Of a DNA stretch of 64,000 nucleotides, positions 37,601 to 43,354 are shown one piece after another. The translations under genes were made by a program, and so were the position numbers. The DNA comes from Amphiura filiformis (taxonomy: Eukaryota > Echinodermata > Ophiuroidea > Amphilepidida > Amphiuridae): contig NC_092642.1 of NCBI RefSeq assembly GCF_039555335.1, forward strand, positions 18,505,208-18,569,207. Reading direction: 5' to 3'. How positions within the stretch are numbered: the stretch's first letter is position 1; the number at the start of each line of letters is the position of its first letter. Below the pieces are notes generated by a model. That model saw nothing but the letters and a program-made list of their open reading frames with translations. It was not told where the DNA came from and ran no database searches.

Positions 37601-39359
37601 AGACTTGAAAAATGTGTCATTTCACACATTAACCATGCTCATGTAAAGGATAGTAGGATAGGGACAAAAGTTGTCTGGGACTGATTATTCTTTATCAGTT
37701 TGGACCGTGTTAAGCATGTACCTCTGCTCAAATGGGTTTAGGGCCAGCAACCCTTAAACTTGCTGAGTAGCAGTGAAACATTTGATTGGCCCATCAGAGC
37801 TGTTCTTAAGAGTAATATCCTAGCCTATACGTAAAATTCTGATTGCTTAGACAAGTCTTTGAATTTGTGGTGGCAGTTGTAAGAAAATGTGGTAAATTGC
37901 ATGTTTTTGCCCATTTTCACCAATAAACACAAAAAAAAGCCAGAATATAAAAATTTGACTGTTATGGTCAGTTAGTTCCAACTTAATGATTGGACTATGT
38001 TTCATTTGGCAAAACAGGATAATATTTTTTGAATCACAAAAAAATAGTGCTGTAAATCCTGTCAGAATGAGTTGAATTCAAATTTATTATCATTTATTAT
38101 GTTTTGACGAATCCAAGTGGGTGGAAATATTGGATCCAAAACATAATGATAAAATTGGATGATTTACGCTCCAATATTTATTGGTCTCGCTGTTAGTTTT
38201 TAAAATATTGGACTTGACTCATTTGAGACTCATAGGTCGACCAATAAATATGGGCTCAATCTATCCAATTTTATATCATAATTTTGCAGGATTACTGTCA
38301 CAAATGTTCAACAACTTTGGCAGTGTTTCCCAAAGTTCTTCACATCTTATACGAGCTGGACGTTCTCAGTGAGGAGGTCATCTTGCGCTGGCATAAAAAC
38401 CCAGCCAATACAGATGATGCTGAAGTGAAGAGCCAACAGCAGAATATCAGGAAGCAGGTAAGAGGAATTATAAATAATGGATTAATTTTCAAACAGCTCT
38501 GTTAACAGTTACATGATAGTAATCTATTACTACTAGGATCAGACCTAGTATTAAGCAATTTTCAGTCATTTGTCTCAGCCCCTGTCCAGTAAAGATGAGC
38601 TGTTTGGTCTGGGTCATTCGGATAATCTTTATCAGATGCATCGTATACACTCACATTGGCATTAGCCAAATTTTTTATAATCTTTTGCAAGGTTCCCTTT
38701 AAGTTTAAGCATATATATATATGCATTTTTGCAAAATGATATATGCTGGACAGTTAACAGTATGCATAATTTGTTACAGAAAATCTGCAAAACAACTGTT
38801 AGAGTACTCACCTTTGGTGCATGAGCTCCCAATTCAATTCCTGGCAGTAGTGACTTGCTAGGGTATTAACATGGGGGACAACATCAGTAGATTACATTCT
38901 ATTCTCTCCATGGTGCATTTAGAATTTGGCAAATTTCAAGAAAGGCTTTTGGAGGATATATGTAAAGCCACTGTTCCATTTATTCACACGCCTACATACC
39001 GTACATGTATTCCCAATCAGTTTTCCCAGAAAATTGGGGAGTTATCCCCTGATCATCCCATTCCGTCCCTTTTGGATATTTACAATCAGTGCAGACATGA
39101 CCAGTGGTAATGGCTGTGGTCCTGGAAGGAGTGACCTCATTCTGATCAAAAAGAAGCAATTTGATGCCTGGAAAAAGTTCTGTACAAATCTAATAAACAA
39201 ATGGTTAAATCAAATTTGTATAATGTTGTTTTCTTGAGCAGACCAAAACAGCATAGGTTGAATAATTTTAGCATATTGATTTTTTTGTATTTTCAGGCCA
39301 ATGCATTTGTAACATGGCTTGAGGAAGCAGAAGAAGAGAGTGACAGTGAAGAAGACTGA
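13503..39359 (+). CDS. EIF2B5: Translation initiation factor eIF2B subunit epsilon (split gene, 15 exons found)
   Basis: This is the catalytic subunit of eIF2B, the cytosolic exchange factor that reloads eIF2 with GTP and is the target of the integrated stress response. Exons are 13503-13628, 22229-22353, 22812-22997, 24270-24441, 26228-26383, 27211-27296, 28830-28871, 30122-30222, 30714-30858, 31544-31749, 32949-33074, 36817-37034, 37492-37572, 38290-38457 and 39297-39359, all with GT donors and AG acceptors. They total 2001 nt (666 codons plus stop), somewhat shorter than the human protein. Domain order is a pyrophosphorylase-like N-terminus, left-handed beta-helix hexapeptide repeats (exons 7-10), an acidic linker (exons 10-11) and a W2 domain ending in an acidic tail. 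The catalytic NF motif lies in DNFDYQ of exon 5. The start ATG has A at -3 and gives a typical N-terminus ([12 protein letters not shown]). Oddities: the exon with the conserved W-x-Y-P segment was not found, exon 10 has two frame breaks, and three exon edges are duplicated. Confidence 0.96.
14331..14750. mobile_element. Inverted partial copy of the 12374-13145 element
   Basis: It carries the same terminal words (GCGATCCTGACTTTTAGACC, CACCCGCGCTAT) and the same internal words (ACGCTAGCGTA, AAGCCCTGCCCTC) in opposite orientation. The pair flanks the shared promoter and both first exons. Confidence 0.75.
14798..15035. mobile_element. 238-bp MITE in EIF2B5 intron 1
   Basis: Near-perfect inverted termini, AAAGTTGTTTTCTTTAAACT and its complement, extend through TCCGTGGTC. 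AGGT follows the right end and TTAGGT precedes the left, a possible target duplication. The GC-rich core has no ORF of note. Confidence 0.85.
15305..15334. repeat. Perfect 30-bp palindrome
   Basis: AATTTCGTTCTGGTG is followed directly by its exact reverse complement with no spacer. Confidence 0.9.
15485..16709. mobile_element. TTAA-flanked transposon, copy 1
   Basis: Begins GGCCAGAGTAATGGAAGA and ends TCTCCCATTACTCTGCCC, with TTAA on both sides (15481-15484, 16710-16713). The TTAA target fits piggyBac or Kolobok groups. A short ORF at 15969-16181 is the only coding hint. It is non-autonomous and shares its length and core with the inverted copy at 49039-50118. Confidence 0.82.
17097..18861. 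mobile_element. 1.8-kb TIR element in EIF2B5 intron 1
   Basis: Perfect 23-bp terminal inverted repeats beginning GGGCTATTTCATTATAAATG. AAAT flanks both ends (17093-17096, 18862-18865), a possible 4-bp target duplication. No transposase ORF. A ~34-bp word starting ATTGGGCAGGACAAAATGAC is repeated inside at about 18314 and 18406. Confidence 0.82.
18862..20270. other. EIF2B5 intron 1, no gene seen
   Basis: At about 19696-19716 the sequence ends with the complement of CAGTGTTCGAAATAAGC, a typical hAT terminus, but I find no matching left end. The 125-codon ORF at 19079-19456 shows no recognisable protein features. Confidence 0.5.
20296..21116. repeat. Two direct copies of a ~110-bp block
   Basis: A block with CAATTTAACCCAATTTTA and AGACCGAAAATACATGA appears at about 20290-20392 and 20999-21116. 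The 0.6 kb between them holds AAGCGTGGA-type words. Confidence 0.65.
22070..22155 (-). mobile_element. End of a TTAA element related to 51136-52765
   Basis: The word CATGGCTCAGACCAACCTTA with upstream ATTTAGG/AAAGCG words matches, inverted, the left end of the 51136 element. The body continues leftward in broken form to about 20810, interrupted from about 20920 to 22035. Confidence 0.6.
22229..22353 (+). CDS. EIF2B5: EIF2B5 exon 2
   Basis: Encodes [16 protein letters not shown] then a [20 protein letters not shown] segment, the conserved core strand and helix of the epsilon subunit. The acceptor is ttttgcag, the donor is gtaagt, and the exon leaves two bases of a split codon. Its last 29 nt and the donor are duplicated in tandem just downstream. 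Confidence 0.95.
22325..22416 (+). repeat. 43-bp exact duplication of exon 2 end and splice donor
   Basis: 22325-22367 and 22374-22416 are identical, with a period of 49 bp. Each includes the last 29 nt of EIF2B5 exon 2 and the gtaagt donor. Using the second donor would read TAA just after the first. Confidence 0.95.
22812..22997 (+). CDS. EIF2B5: EIF2B5 exon 3
   Basis: Encodes SSKWN followed by [20 protein letters not shown] and TGDLVCN, matching the conserved GDVLRD and GDVISN motifs of the nucleotidyltransferase-like fold. It completes the split codon of exon 2 and ends with two bases of the next. A decayed copy of its last 50 nt lies at about 23095-23144. Confidence 0.94.
23095..23144 (+). 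pseudogene. Decayed copy of the end of EIF2B5 exon 3
   Basis: TTAGTTTGCAACATGCAGCT and the following bases repeat 22946-22995 with a few changes. The copy keeps an upstream cag but has lost the gtaag donor. Confidence 0.85.
23180..23325. repeat. Three-copy tandem repeat, ~55 bp
   Basis: Units carry TTTCAAAGCTTGATTATA and CATATTTGAGACTC. Two complete copies and one partial copy lie in EIF2B5 intron 3. Confidence 0.8.
23477..23993. mobile_element. Foldback element, copy 1 (EIF2B5 intron 3)
   Basis: A ~175-bp palindrome from GGGATTTAATCATG to CATGATTGAATCC contains TTGTTCATCACCGTTTAACA and its complement. It is followed by a ~340-bp segment running from TTTCAACAAC to GTTGTTGAAA. The core is GC-rich. 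The same compound recurs at 24846-25376. Confidence 0.83.
24270..24441 (+). CDS. EIF2B5: EIF2B5 exon 4
   Basis: Encodes [20 protein letters not shown] and continues to SRIRFPL. This matches the KLEKNVSVMTMIFKE to FAFPLSLF stretch of the human protein. It ends in phase 0. Related foldback transposons sit in both flanking introns. Confidence 0.94.
24846..25376. mobile_element. Foldback element, copy 2 (EIF2B5 intron 4)
   Basis: Same layout and orientation as 23477-23993, with the palindrome running from GGGATTCAATCATG to CATGATTGAATCCC. EIF2B5 exon 4 lies between the two copies. Confidence 0.83.
26228..26383 (+). CDS. EIF2B5: EIF2B5 exon 5 (NF catalytic motif)
   Basis: 52 codons beginning [20 protein letters not shown] and continuing [20 protein letters not shown]. 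The Asn-Phe pair is the motif tied to nucleotide-exchange catalysis in yeast Gcd6. Phase 0 at both ends. Confidence 0.96.
27211..27296 (+). CDS. EIF2B5: EIF2B5 exon 6
   Basis: Encodes [20 protein letters not shown] then NLPMYDAV, aligning to the human stretch that ends in LHMYSAV. The donor gtgaga leaves two bases (AG). In homologues the next residues include a conserved W-x-Y-P segment, which I could not find before the following recognisable exon. Confidence 0.92.
27982..28182. mobile_element. TA-flanked MITE in EIF2B5 intron 6
   Basis: Terminal repeats GAGGCCGTCAGC and GCTGACGGCCTC continue inward as CATCTTGTGGGTAC and its complement. TA on both sides. 201 bp, no ORF. Confidence 0.88.
28566..28776. 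repeat. Foldback repeat just before EIF2B5 exon 7
   Basis: GTAGAAAAATAATTTCAAGC through ACATGGTTTTA is matched inverted at about 28732-28776 (TAAATAAAACCATGTGAT, GATAATTATTTTTCTAG). It ends about 50 bp before the duplicated acceptor. Confidence 0.75.
28798..28847 (+). repeat. 25-bp exact tandem duplication of a splice acceptor
   Basis: Two identical 25-bp units, each with catacag followed by ACGGCACAACATCTACCT. Both copies supply an AG acceptor. Only the second keeps the EIF2B5 frame. Confidence 0.95.
28830..28871 (+). CDS. EIF2B5: EIF2B5 exon 7 (short; acceptor duplicated)
   Basis: Encodes [13 protein letters not shown], matching the conserved RHNIY segment at the entry to the beta-helix domain. 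The acceptor at 28829 lies in the second copy of a 25-bp tandem duplication. This acceptor keeps frame both with exon 6 (AG plus A) and with exon 8. The upstream acceptor, giving an exon start at 28805, would shift the frame. Confidence 0.82.
28905..29665 (+). pseudogene. LINE ORF2 C-terminal fragment with 3' tail (EIF2B5 intron 7)
   Basis: Codes for [20 protein letters not shown] and onward to [14 protein letters not shown], with a stop at 29371-29373. This is the C-terminal end of a Jockey/CR1-type LINE protein and the frame is intact over about 150 codons. The 3' untranslated part ends in an ACTAA-repeat tail at about 29650-29665. It is 5'-truncated. Confidence 0.85.
30122..30222 (+). CDS. 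EIF2B5: EIF2B5 exon 8 (hexapeptide repeats)
   Basis: Encodes [20 protein letters not shown] then [12 protein letters not shown], isoleucine-patch hexapeptide repeats of the left-handed beta helix. The acceptor is tttttttcag and the donor is gtaagt. It begins with one base and ends with one base of split codons. Confidence 0.95.
30714..30858 (+). CDS. EIF2B5: EIF2B5 exon 9 (hexapeptide repeats)
   Basis: Encodes [20 protein letters not shown] and on to [11 protein letters not shown], continuing the beta helix and matching human DNVVLDQTYLWQGV. A T-rich tract precedes the acceptor. The donor gtaagt leaves two bases (GG), which do not join in frame to the recognisable reading of exon 10. Confidence 0.94.
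31544..31749 (+). CDS. EIF2B5: EIF2B5 exon 10 (two offsetting frame breaks)
   Basis: The first part reads [20 protein letters not shown] and on through an acidic run to GEDGLG, matching human VVVGPNITLPEG. After a run of four G at 31682-31685 the homologous reading moves one frame to [20 protein letters not shown], matching human GYLWK and its acidic stretch. Exon length (206 nt) agrees with the phases of both neighbours. One base therefore appears to be missing at the 5' edge and one extra at the G run, from real mutations or sequence errors. Confidence 0.83.
31955..32267. mobile_element. TIR element in EIF2B5 intron 10
   Basis: Inverted ends AATAAGCCCAATCGGCATTG and (as complement) AATAAGCCAAATCGCTATTG. 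An inner inverted block TTTTAGGACACTTTG with TAGGTCAAAGG lies at about 32009 and 32195-32231. No ORF. Confidence 0.78.
32949..33074 (+). CDS. EIF2B5: EIF2B5 exon 11 (acidic linker)
   Basis: Encodes [20 protein letters not shown] then an acidic stretch and PPPNDVI, corresponding to the acidic linker before the W2 domain. The acceptor is tttcag and the donor gtaagt. It begins by completing a Gly codon and leaves one base. A LINE fragment starts about 50 bp after the donor. Confidence 0.9.
33117..35432 (+). pseudogene. LINE reverse-transcriptase ORF2, frame-broken (EIF2B5 intron 11)
   Basis: Several frames in series carry the reverse-transcriptase domain: [59 protein letters not shown] and the active-site [10 protein letters not shown]. 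The thumb and C-terminal parts run to about 35029. The active site reads FADD rather than YADD. At least four frame changes make it inactive. An AATAATAATAA-type tail ends it at about 35430. Jockey/CR1-like by motif. The 5' end holds a 38-bp tandem duplication (33126-33201). Confidence 0.9.
35785..36040 (-). mobile_element. SINE/LINE-tail-like fragment
   Basis: An AATAATAATAATAAAAGAG run is followed by ATTTATATGGCACATCGAGA and ATGATACGCTTTACAGAGC. In reverse complement this resembles the conserved 3' end of marine-invertebrate SINEs. No polymerase III boxes are seen, so only the tail is present. Confidence 0.45.
36334..36497. mobile_element. 'GGGCTATTTCAG' MITE in EIF2B5 intron 11
   Basis: GGGCTATTTCAGTTGAAATA with ATCC is mirrored by GGATGGATTTCAACTGGAATAGCCC. 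ATT flanks both ends. It resembles a foldback I recognise as common in marine deuterostome genomes. Confidence 0.83.
36817..37034 (+). CDS. EIF2B5: EIF2B5 exon 12 (start of W2 domain)
   Basis: Encodes [20 protein letters not shown] followed by [20 protein letters not shown]. This is a near-direct match to the human LVLEINSLKYAYNISLKEV segment that opens the W2 (eIF5C) domain, which binds eIF2 beta. It ends in phase 0. Confidence 0.96.
37492..37572 (+). CDS. EIF2B5: EIF2B5 exon 13 (W2 domain)
   Basis: 27 codons including [20 protein letters not shown], aligning to the human W2 helix ending FRNYIKRAADHLEAL. Phase 0 on both sides, with a ttcgcag acceptor and a gtatgt donor. Confidence 0.94.
38141..38284. 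mobile_element. Foldback reaching the exon 14 acceptor
   Basis: ATAATGATAAAATTGGATGA and CCAATATTTATTGGTC are matched inverted by GACCAATAAATAT and ATCCAATTTTATATCATAAT. The right arm ends 5 bp before EIF2B5 exon 14. Confidence 0.75.
38290..38457 (+). CDS. EIF2B5: EIF2B5 exon 14 (W2 domain)
   Basis: 56 codons including [20 protein letters not shown], which matches human YQLEILAEETILSW, the most conserved W2 helix pair. The acceptor sits 5 bp after the right arm of an inverted repeat (38141-38284), so a repeat arm lies where the branch point should be. Confidence 0.95.
39297..39359 (+). CDS. EIF2B5: EIF2B5 exon 15 (acidic C-terminus, stop)
   Basis: Encodes [20 protein letters not shown] then TGA. 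It matches the human C-terminal acidic aromatic box (FIQWLKEAEEESSEDD) that contacts eIF2 beta. A possible polyadenylation signal (AATAAA) lies at 40172. Confidence 0.96.
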   Translation, partial: ANAFVTWLEEAEEESDSEED

Positions 39360-39613
39360 GTTACGTTAGGACCAAGTGCAATCCAAAGTGCAGTCAGGGA
39401 CATCAGAAAGCTTCCAGTTCCAGGCATTGTAGTGTTGAAATGTTGCCATGTTGGCTCTCTTTGCGTTCTGTTTGCCAACATGGCCAATTTTGACAGGTGT
39501 TTATCCATTGCTATGTGTAGACATTCTCAGTGTAAACTCTGCTGTTGTATTGGACAAAACAGTCATATATCTTATTTATTGCTGATATTGTTATGATCAT
39601 TGCATATTGACAA

Positions 39614-40165
39614 ATGGCACTGACCTATGAACCCTCTGCATCTGCATCTCTCTGTATTATTCTGACAGCAGAGGATGGCATTATCAAAAACTTTTTCCCA
39701 ATGCAAAAGTTGTTTTTGCCATGGCCTGTGTTTGTGCTCACATCTGCATATCCCTTTGTTAGTAGAGTGACGTTACCAAATCTTTTACAGTGCTATATAC
39801 CTTGCGTGCTACTCGACAATTTGTGTAAAACACTTCACATGTGGGATAATTTTTACAAATGGCAATTTGTTATTCGGCATTATGCGAAATCACAACAATT
39901 TCATTACTTGGGACCAGCAGAATGGTTGATACAGGGTGTTCCAATTGACAGACTGATTTATACACCCCAACTTTTTTCTCATATCAAAATGGACGTTACA
40001 AATGGAAACTTTCAACTTACTATCCCAAATCCACATGAAAAGCTAAGATTTAGTGTTGATTGTTCCATGTCGACATCAGAATTATTCAATCCCAATATAG
40101 GCATATGTGAATATAAATTTAGGATTTTTAGTAGGCCGGAAGTTACTCAAATTTGTTCACATTAA
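39614..40165 (+). CDS. Unexplained 183-codon ORF after EIF2B5
   Basis: An uninterrupted ORF from ATG at 39614 to a stop at 40163-40165, 254 bp after the EIF2B5 stop and ending just before a possible poly(A) signal at 40172. It has two hydrophobic stretches near residues 12-60 and a Trp/Tyr/His-rich middle. I recognise no domain. It could be a second cistron-like ORF in the EIF2B5 3' UTR, a decayed gene, or chance. Confidence 0.25.
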   Translation: MALTYEPSASASLCIILTAEDGIIKNFFPMQKLFLPWPVFVLTSAYPFVSRVTLPNLLQCYIPCVLLDNLCKTLHMWDNFYKWQFVIRHYAKSQQFHYLGPAEWLIQGVPIDRLIYTPQLFSHIKMDVTNGNFQLTIPNPHEKLRFSVDCSMSTSELFNPNIGICEYKFRIFSRPEVTQICSH

Positions 40166-40171
40166 TTACAA

Positions 40172-40177
40172 AATAAA
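40172..40177 (+). terminator. Candidate polyadenylation signal of EIF2B5
   Basis: AATAAA about 810 bp after the stop codon, with a T/G-containing stretch downstream. It is the first canonical signal I noticed on this strand after the stop. Confidence 0.45.
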
Positions 40178-40199
40178 CAAAATTATCTGTCGTCTATGC

Positions 40200-42020
40200 C
40201 TACCATGTGTAATATCGCACTCATTCTAGTGATCATTAGCAGTAAAAGTTGGAAAAAAATACCAGGCAGCACTGCAGCCTGAGAGTTTTGGGCACTTTGT
40301 AGTCAACCCAACTTTGTTTGTTTGTCAGCATCTTCAAATTTATGTCGACATGTCAACAACAGCATTATTTGGATTTCACTTTTGGAGATAGCCTTGCTGT
40401 AAATCAATGTATTTACTGATCATGAGATGTTTTCCATATTGCATTTTAATTCACAATTTTGACTGTCAGTGTTAAAATGAAGCAAAAGGCAACATGACAC
40501 AGCATAGATGGGAGAAGTGGGAGTCCAGTAATTCAATCATGGTATGGACACTCCCACTTGAGTGATGAAATTGAACCATCGGTTTTGTAAGTCTCTTTGT
40601 CTCCTCCACCATTTGTGTGATGTGAATGAAGCACATAGAGAGACTAGAACATTAATATAGGAACTTGCAGAAGTTCTTCCTTTTAATGCTGTAGTTACTC
40701 GATTAAACACCTCGGGGACATTGCATTTATTAGAAGTGAATTTTCAATGAAAAAACTCAAAATTAGATCTATAATTGCATTTTTCATATGCATGAATGTG
40801 ATTTATTTACTTAAATATATGAACATTCTACTATAATGTGGCATTGAATTGGATGAAAATGTAGGTTAGAATAGGATTTGTCCATGCACTTTGACATGCT
40901 AATTTTAAGCTTACTTACGATGCTTACATGCTGTGGCATGGAAATTTCTGCATTTTGGTCATTTTTTCTTTGAAAAAAGATGGGGGCATTGAATAGAAGG
41001 GGAATTTAATATAGTAAATACAGTATTTGTTCACTCACATACAATGATAAAACATTCTTCAAGGAATGCATGAAATGGAAGCCATAGATTTCATCTCATT
41101 GATTTAGAAGATACAGATCTTTGGTCACTTGAATTGATAATAATAAACTAGAATTTAATATTCATCTACAAAGAATATCAAAATAATGTAATAAATAACA
41201 GGGTCAAGAAAACATCAACCAAGAATAGAGTGACATATGACTTTTTTTATTAAATCATCAAAATGCATTATGACAATGCTACAGTATTTTTGAAAAGACC
41301 TTCCACCCTGGCCAACCGCTTGTCCTGATCATCGGCGATCGCATATAAAGAACTGCGTCACGCGATGCTACGCAGCATGATTACATGATCAGAATTCTAC
41401 TTTCTGTAAACAGTGCCAAATCGGGCAGTGTCAAGGTCTTTGAAAAATACTCTAACCTAAAATGGAATAACACTTTAGGATTACAAGATTCTGCAGATTT
41501 ATGTCGGTTGCTACTGTTCGTACAAATCTTGTACATACAGTCATGAAAGTTCATAAGGCATGACTGAATAATTCAAGGTAACTTGCAGGATCACTATTTA
41601 TCGATTATTATTCATCTCAAAAACTAGTAATGGAAAGTATATATAACAGTATACATTTGCTGAAAGGAAATGAGCTCGTATATCCATTTAGAACATCAGT
41701 TTCGGGTCAAAAAGTACAATTTTTAAAAATATCTCAAAAAATGGCTTTTTTGACCAAAATTTCTTGGTCCACCATGAAAAATTTAATTGAGAACAAAAAA
41801 CGATGAAACAGTTATATTAATATAGACATATATCTAGTAACTAATTGTCTCATTTTTGTGATATTTTGCTAAGTTTGCAAGTCTGAACTTGCTGAAAATT
41901 GCAATTTAGACAAATACAGCGGAAATTTGAGTCCATTTTTTAATCTTATTCCATAAATATATTATCTGGTGACTTGTAACGTTTTAGTTGGTCAAATTTG
42001 AAAATGTTTATGGGCACCCA
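40200..42020. other. Region after EIF2B5, no gene seen
   Basis: AT-rich sequence without exons, RNA genes or bounded repeats that I can recognise. Confidence 0.55.
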
Positions 42021-42379
42021 ACTGCAGCTGTTACGTTCTTGCCGGCCTTTCTCTTAGTATGTTATAGTTTTTCTCTAGTCTTAGACATCAAAAATCACAC
42101 AATCAAGCGTAGATTTTACAATAATTCTTAGAGTCCTTTATTCATGTCTCCATCCTCCGTCTCCTCTTCCCGAATTTCTATAGTTTTAAGACATCACTGT
42201 CGGACATTATTGAAGAGGCGTGTTTGTTACTTTGCCGTCACATTCAAAAGTGAATTCCAATAATAAAACACATTCGCAATCATGGCACTACGCAAATCTG
42301 CGGACATAGCGCGCCGCACCGCGTATGCCTACTAGTTTGAGCGCCGATTGCAATTAATCACGCACATTACTACATGACA

Positions 42380-42397
42380 CTCCCACCGCTGCCACCA
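42380..42397 (-). other. Primer-binding site 1 of the tandem LTR element
   Basis: TGGTGGCAGCGGTGGGAG directly follows the ACA end of the LTR at 42398-42743 (minus strand). The tRNA partner is not identified; Leu-type is a guess. Confidence 0.7.
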
Positions 42398-42743
42398 TGT
42401 TACGTTCTTGCAGGCCTTTCTCTTAGTATGTTATAGTTTTTCTCTAGCCTTAGACATCAAAAATCACACAATCAAGCGTAGATTTTACAATAATTCTTAG
42501 AGTCCTTTATTCATGTCTCCATCCTCCTCCTCTTCCTGAATTTCTAGTTTTACGACATCACGGTCGGACATTATTGAAGAGGCGTGTTTGTTACTTTCCC
42601 GTCACATTCAAAAGTGAATTCCAATAATAAAATATATTCGCAATCATGGCGCTACGCAAATCTGCGGACATAGCGCGCTGCACCGTGTAGGCCTACTAGT
42701 TTGAGCGCCGATTGCAATTAATCACGCACATTACTACATGACA

Positions 42744-42761
42744 CTCCCACCGCTGCCACCA
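42744..42761 (-). other. Primer-binding site 2 of the tandem LTR element
   Basis: Identical 18-bp sequence directly after the LTR at 42762-43110 (minus strand). Confidence 0.7.
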
Positions 42762-43354
42762 TGTTACGTTCTTGCTGGCCTTTCTCTTAGTATGTTATAG
42801 TTTTTTTCTAGTCTTAGACATCAAAAATCACACAATCAAGCGTAGATTTTACAATAATTCTTAGAGTCCTTTATTCATGTCTCCATCCTCCCTCTCCAAT
42901 TCCTGAATTTCTAGTTTTACGACATCACGGTCGGACATTATTGAAGAGGCGTGTTTGTTACTTTCCCGTCACATTCAAAAGTGAATTCCAATAATAAAAT
43001 ACATTTGCAATCATGGCGCTACGCAAATCTGCGGACATAGCGCGTCGCACCGCGTAGGCCTACTAGTTTGAGCGCCGATTGCAATTAATCACGCACATTA
43101 CTACACAACAGCAGCACATTGTCATTTTTTTGATGATTTAGAAGGTAAAATATACAATATTACAAAATTACCCCCTGCACAATCGACAGGTAATTTCAAT
43201 TGACAGATCAGTGTTTTAGTTGACCCAATTAGCACCCGTTTTGCAGTCACATAACTACAGTAATTGAGATTGCAGATAGAAATCCACTGTTTAATCAGCT
43301 GTGAATCAGCTGATAGTCTGTGTTTCGAGATCAAATGGCACGTCATATGATATA

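Larger units (their letters stand above)
37061..38756. repeat. Dispersed ~85-bp repeat pair
   Basis: 37061-37156 and 38677-38756 share TATAATCTT, GCAAGGTTCC and ATATGCTGGACAG in the same order and orientation, in EIF2B5 introns 12 and 14. Confidence 0.65.
42029..43110 (-). mobile_element. Tandem LTR element: LTR-PBS-LTR-PBS-LTR
   Basis: Three near-identical LTRs (42029-42379, 42398-42743, 42762-43110), read on the minus strand, start TGT and end AACGTAACA. Each of the two junctions is exactly 18 bp, TGGTGGCAGCGGTGGGAG, which begins with TGG as tRNA primer-binding sites do. The whole block is flanked by a perfect 5-bp target duplication GCAGC (42024-42028, 43111-43115). No coding region or polypurine tract is present. 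The parent is presumably a Gypsy-type LTR retrotransposon. Confidence 0.88.

Noticed and set aside
42029..43110. Ordinary satellite or CRISPR-like array
   Set aside because: TGT/ACA termini, TGG-starting spacers and a 5-bp target duplication fit LTRs; spacers are identical and not variable.
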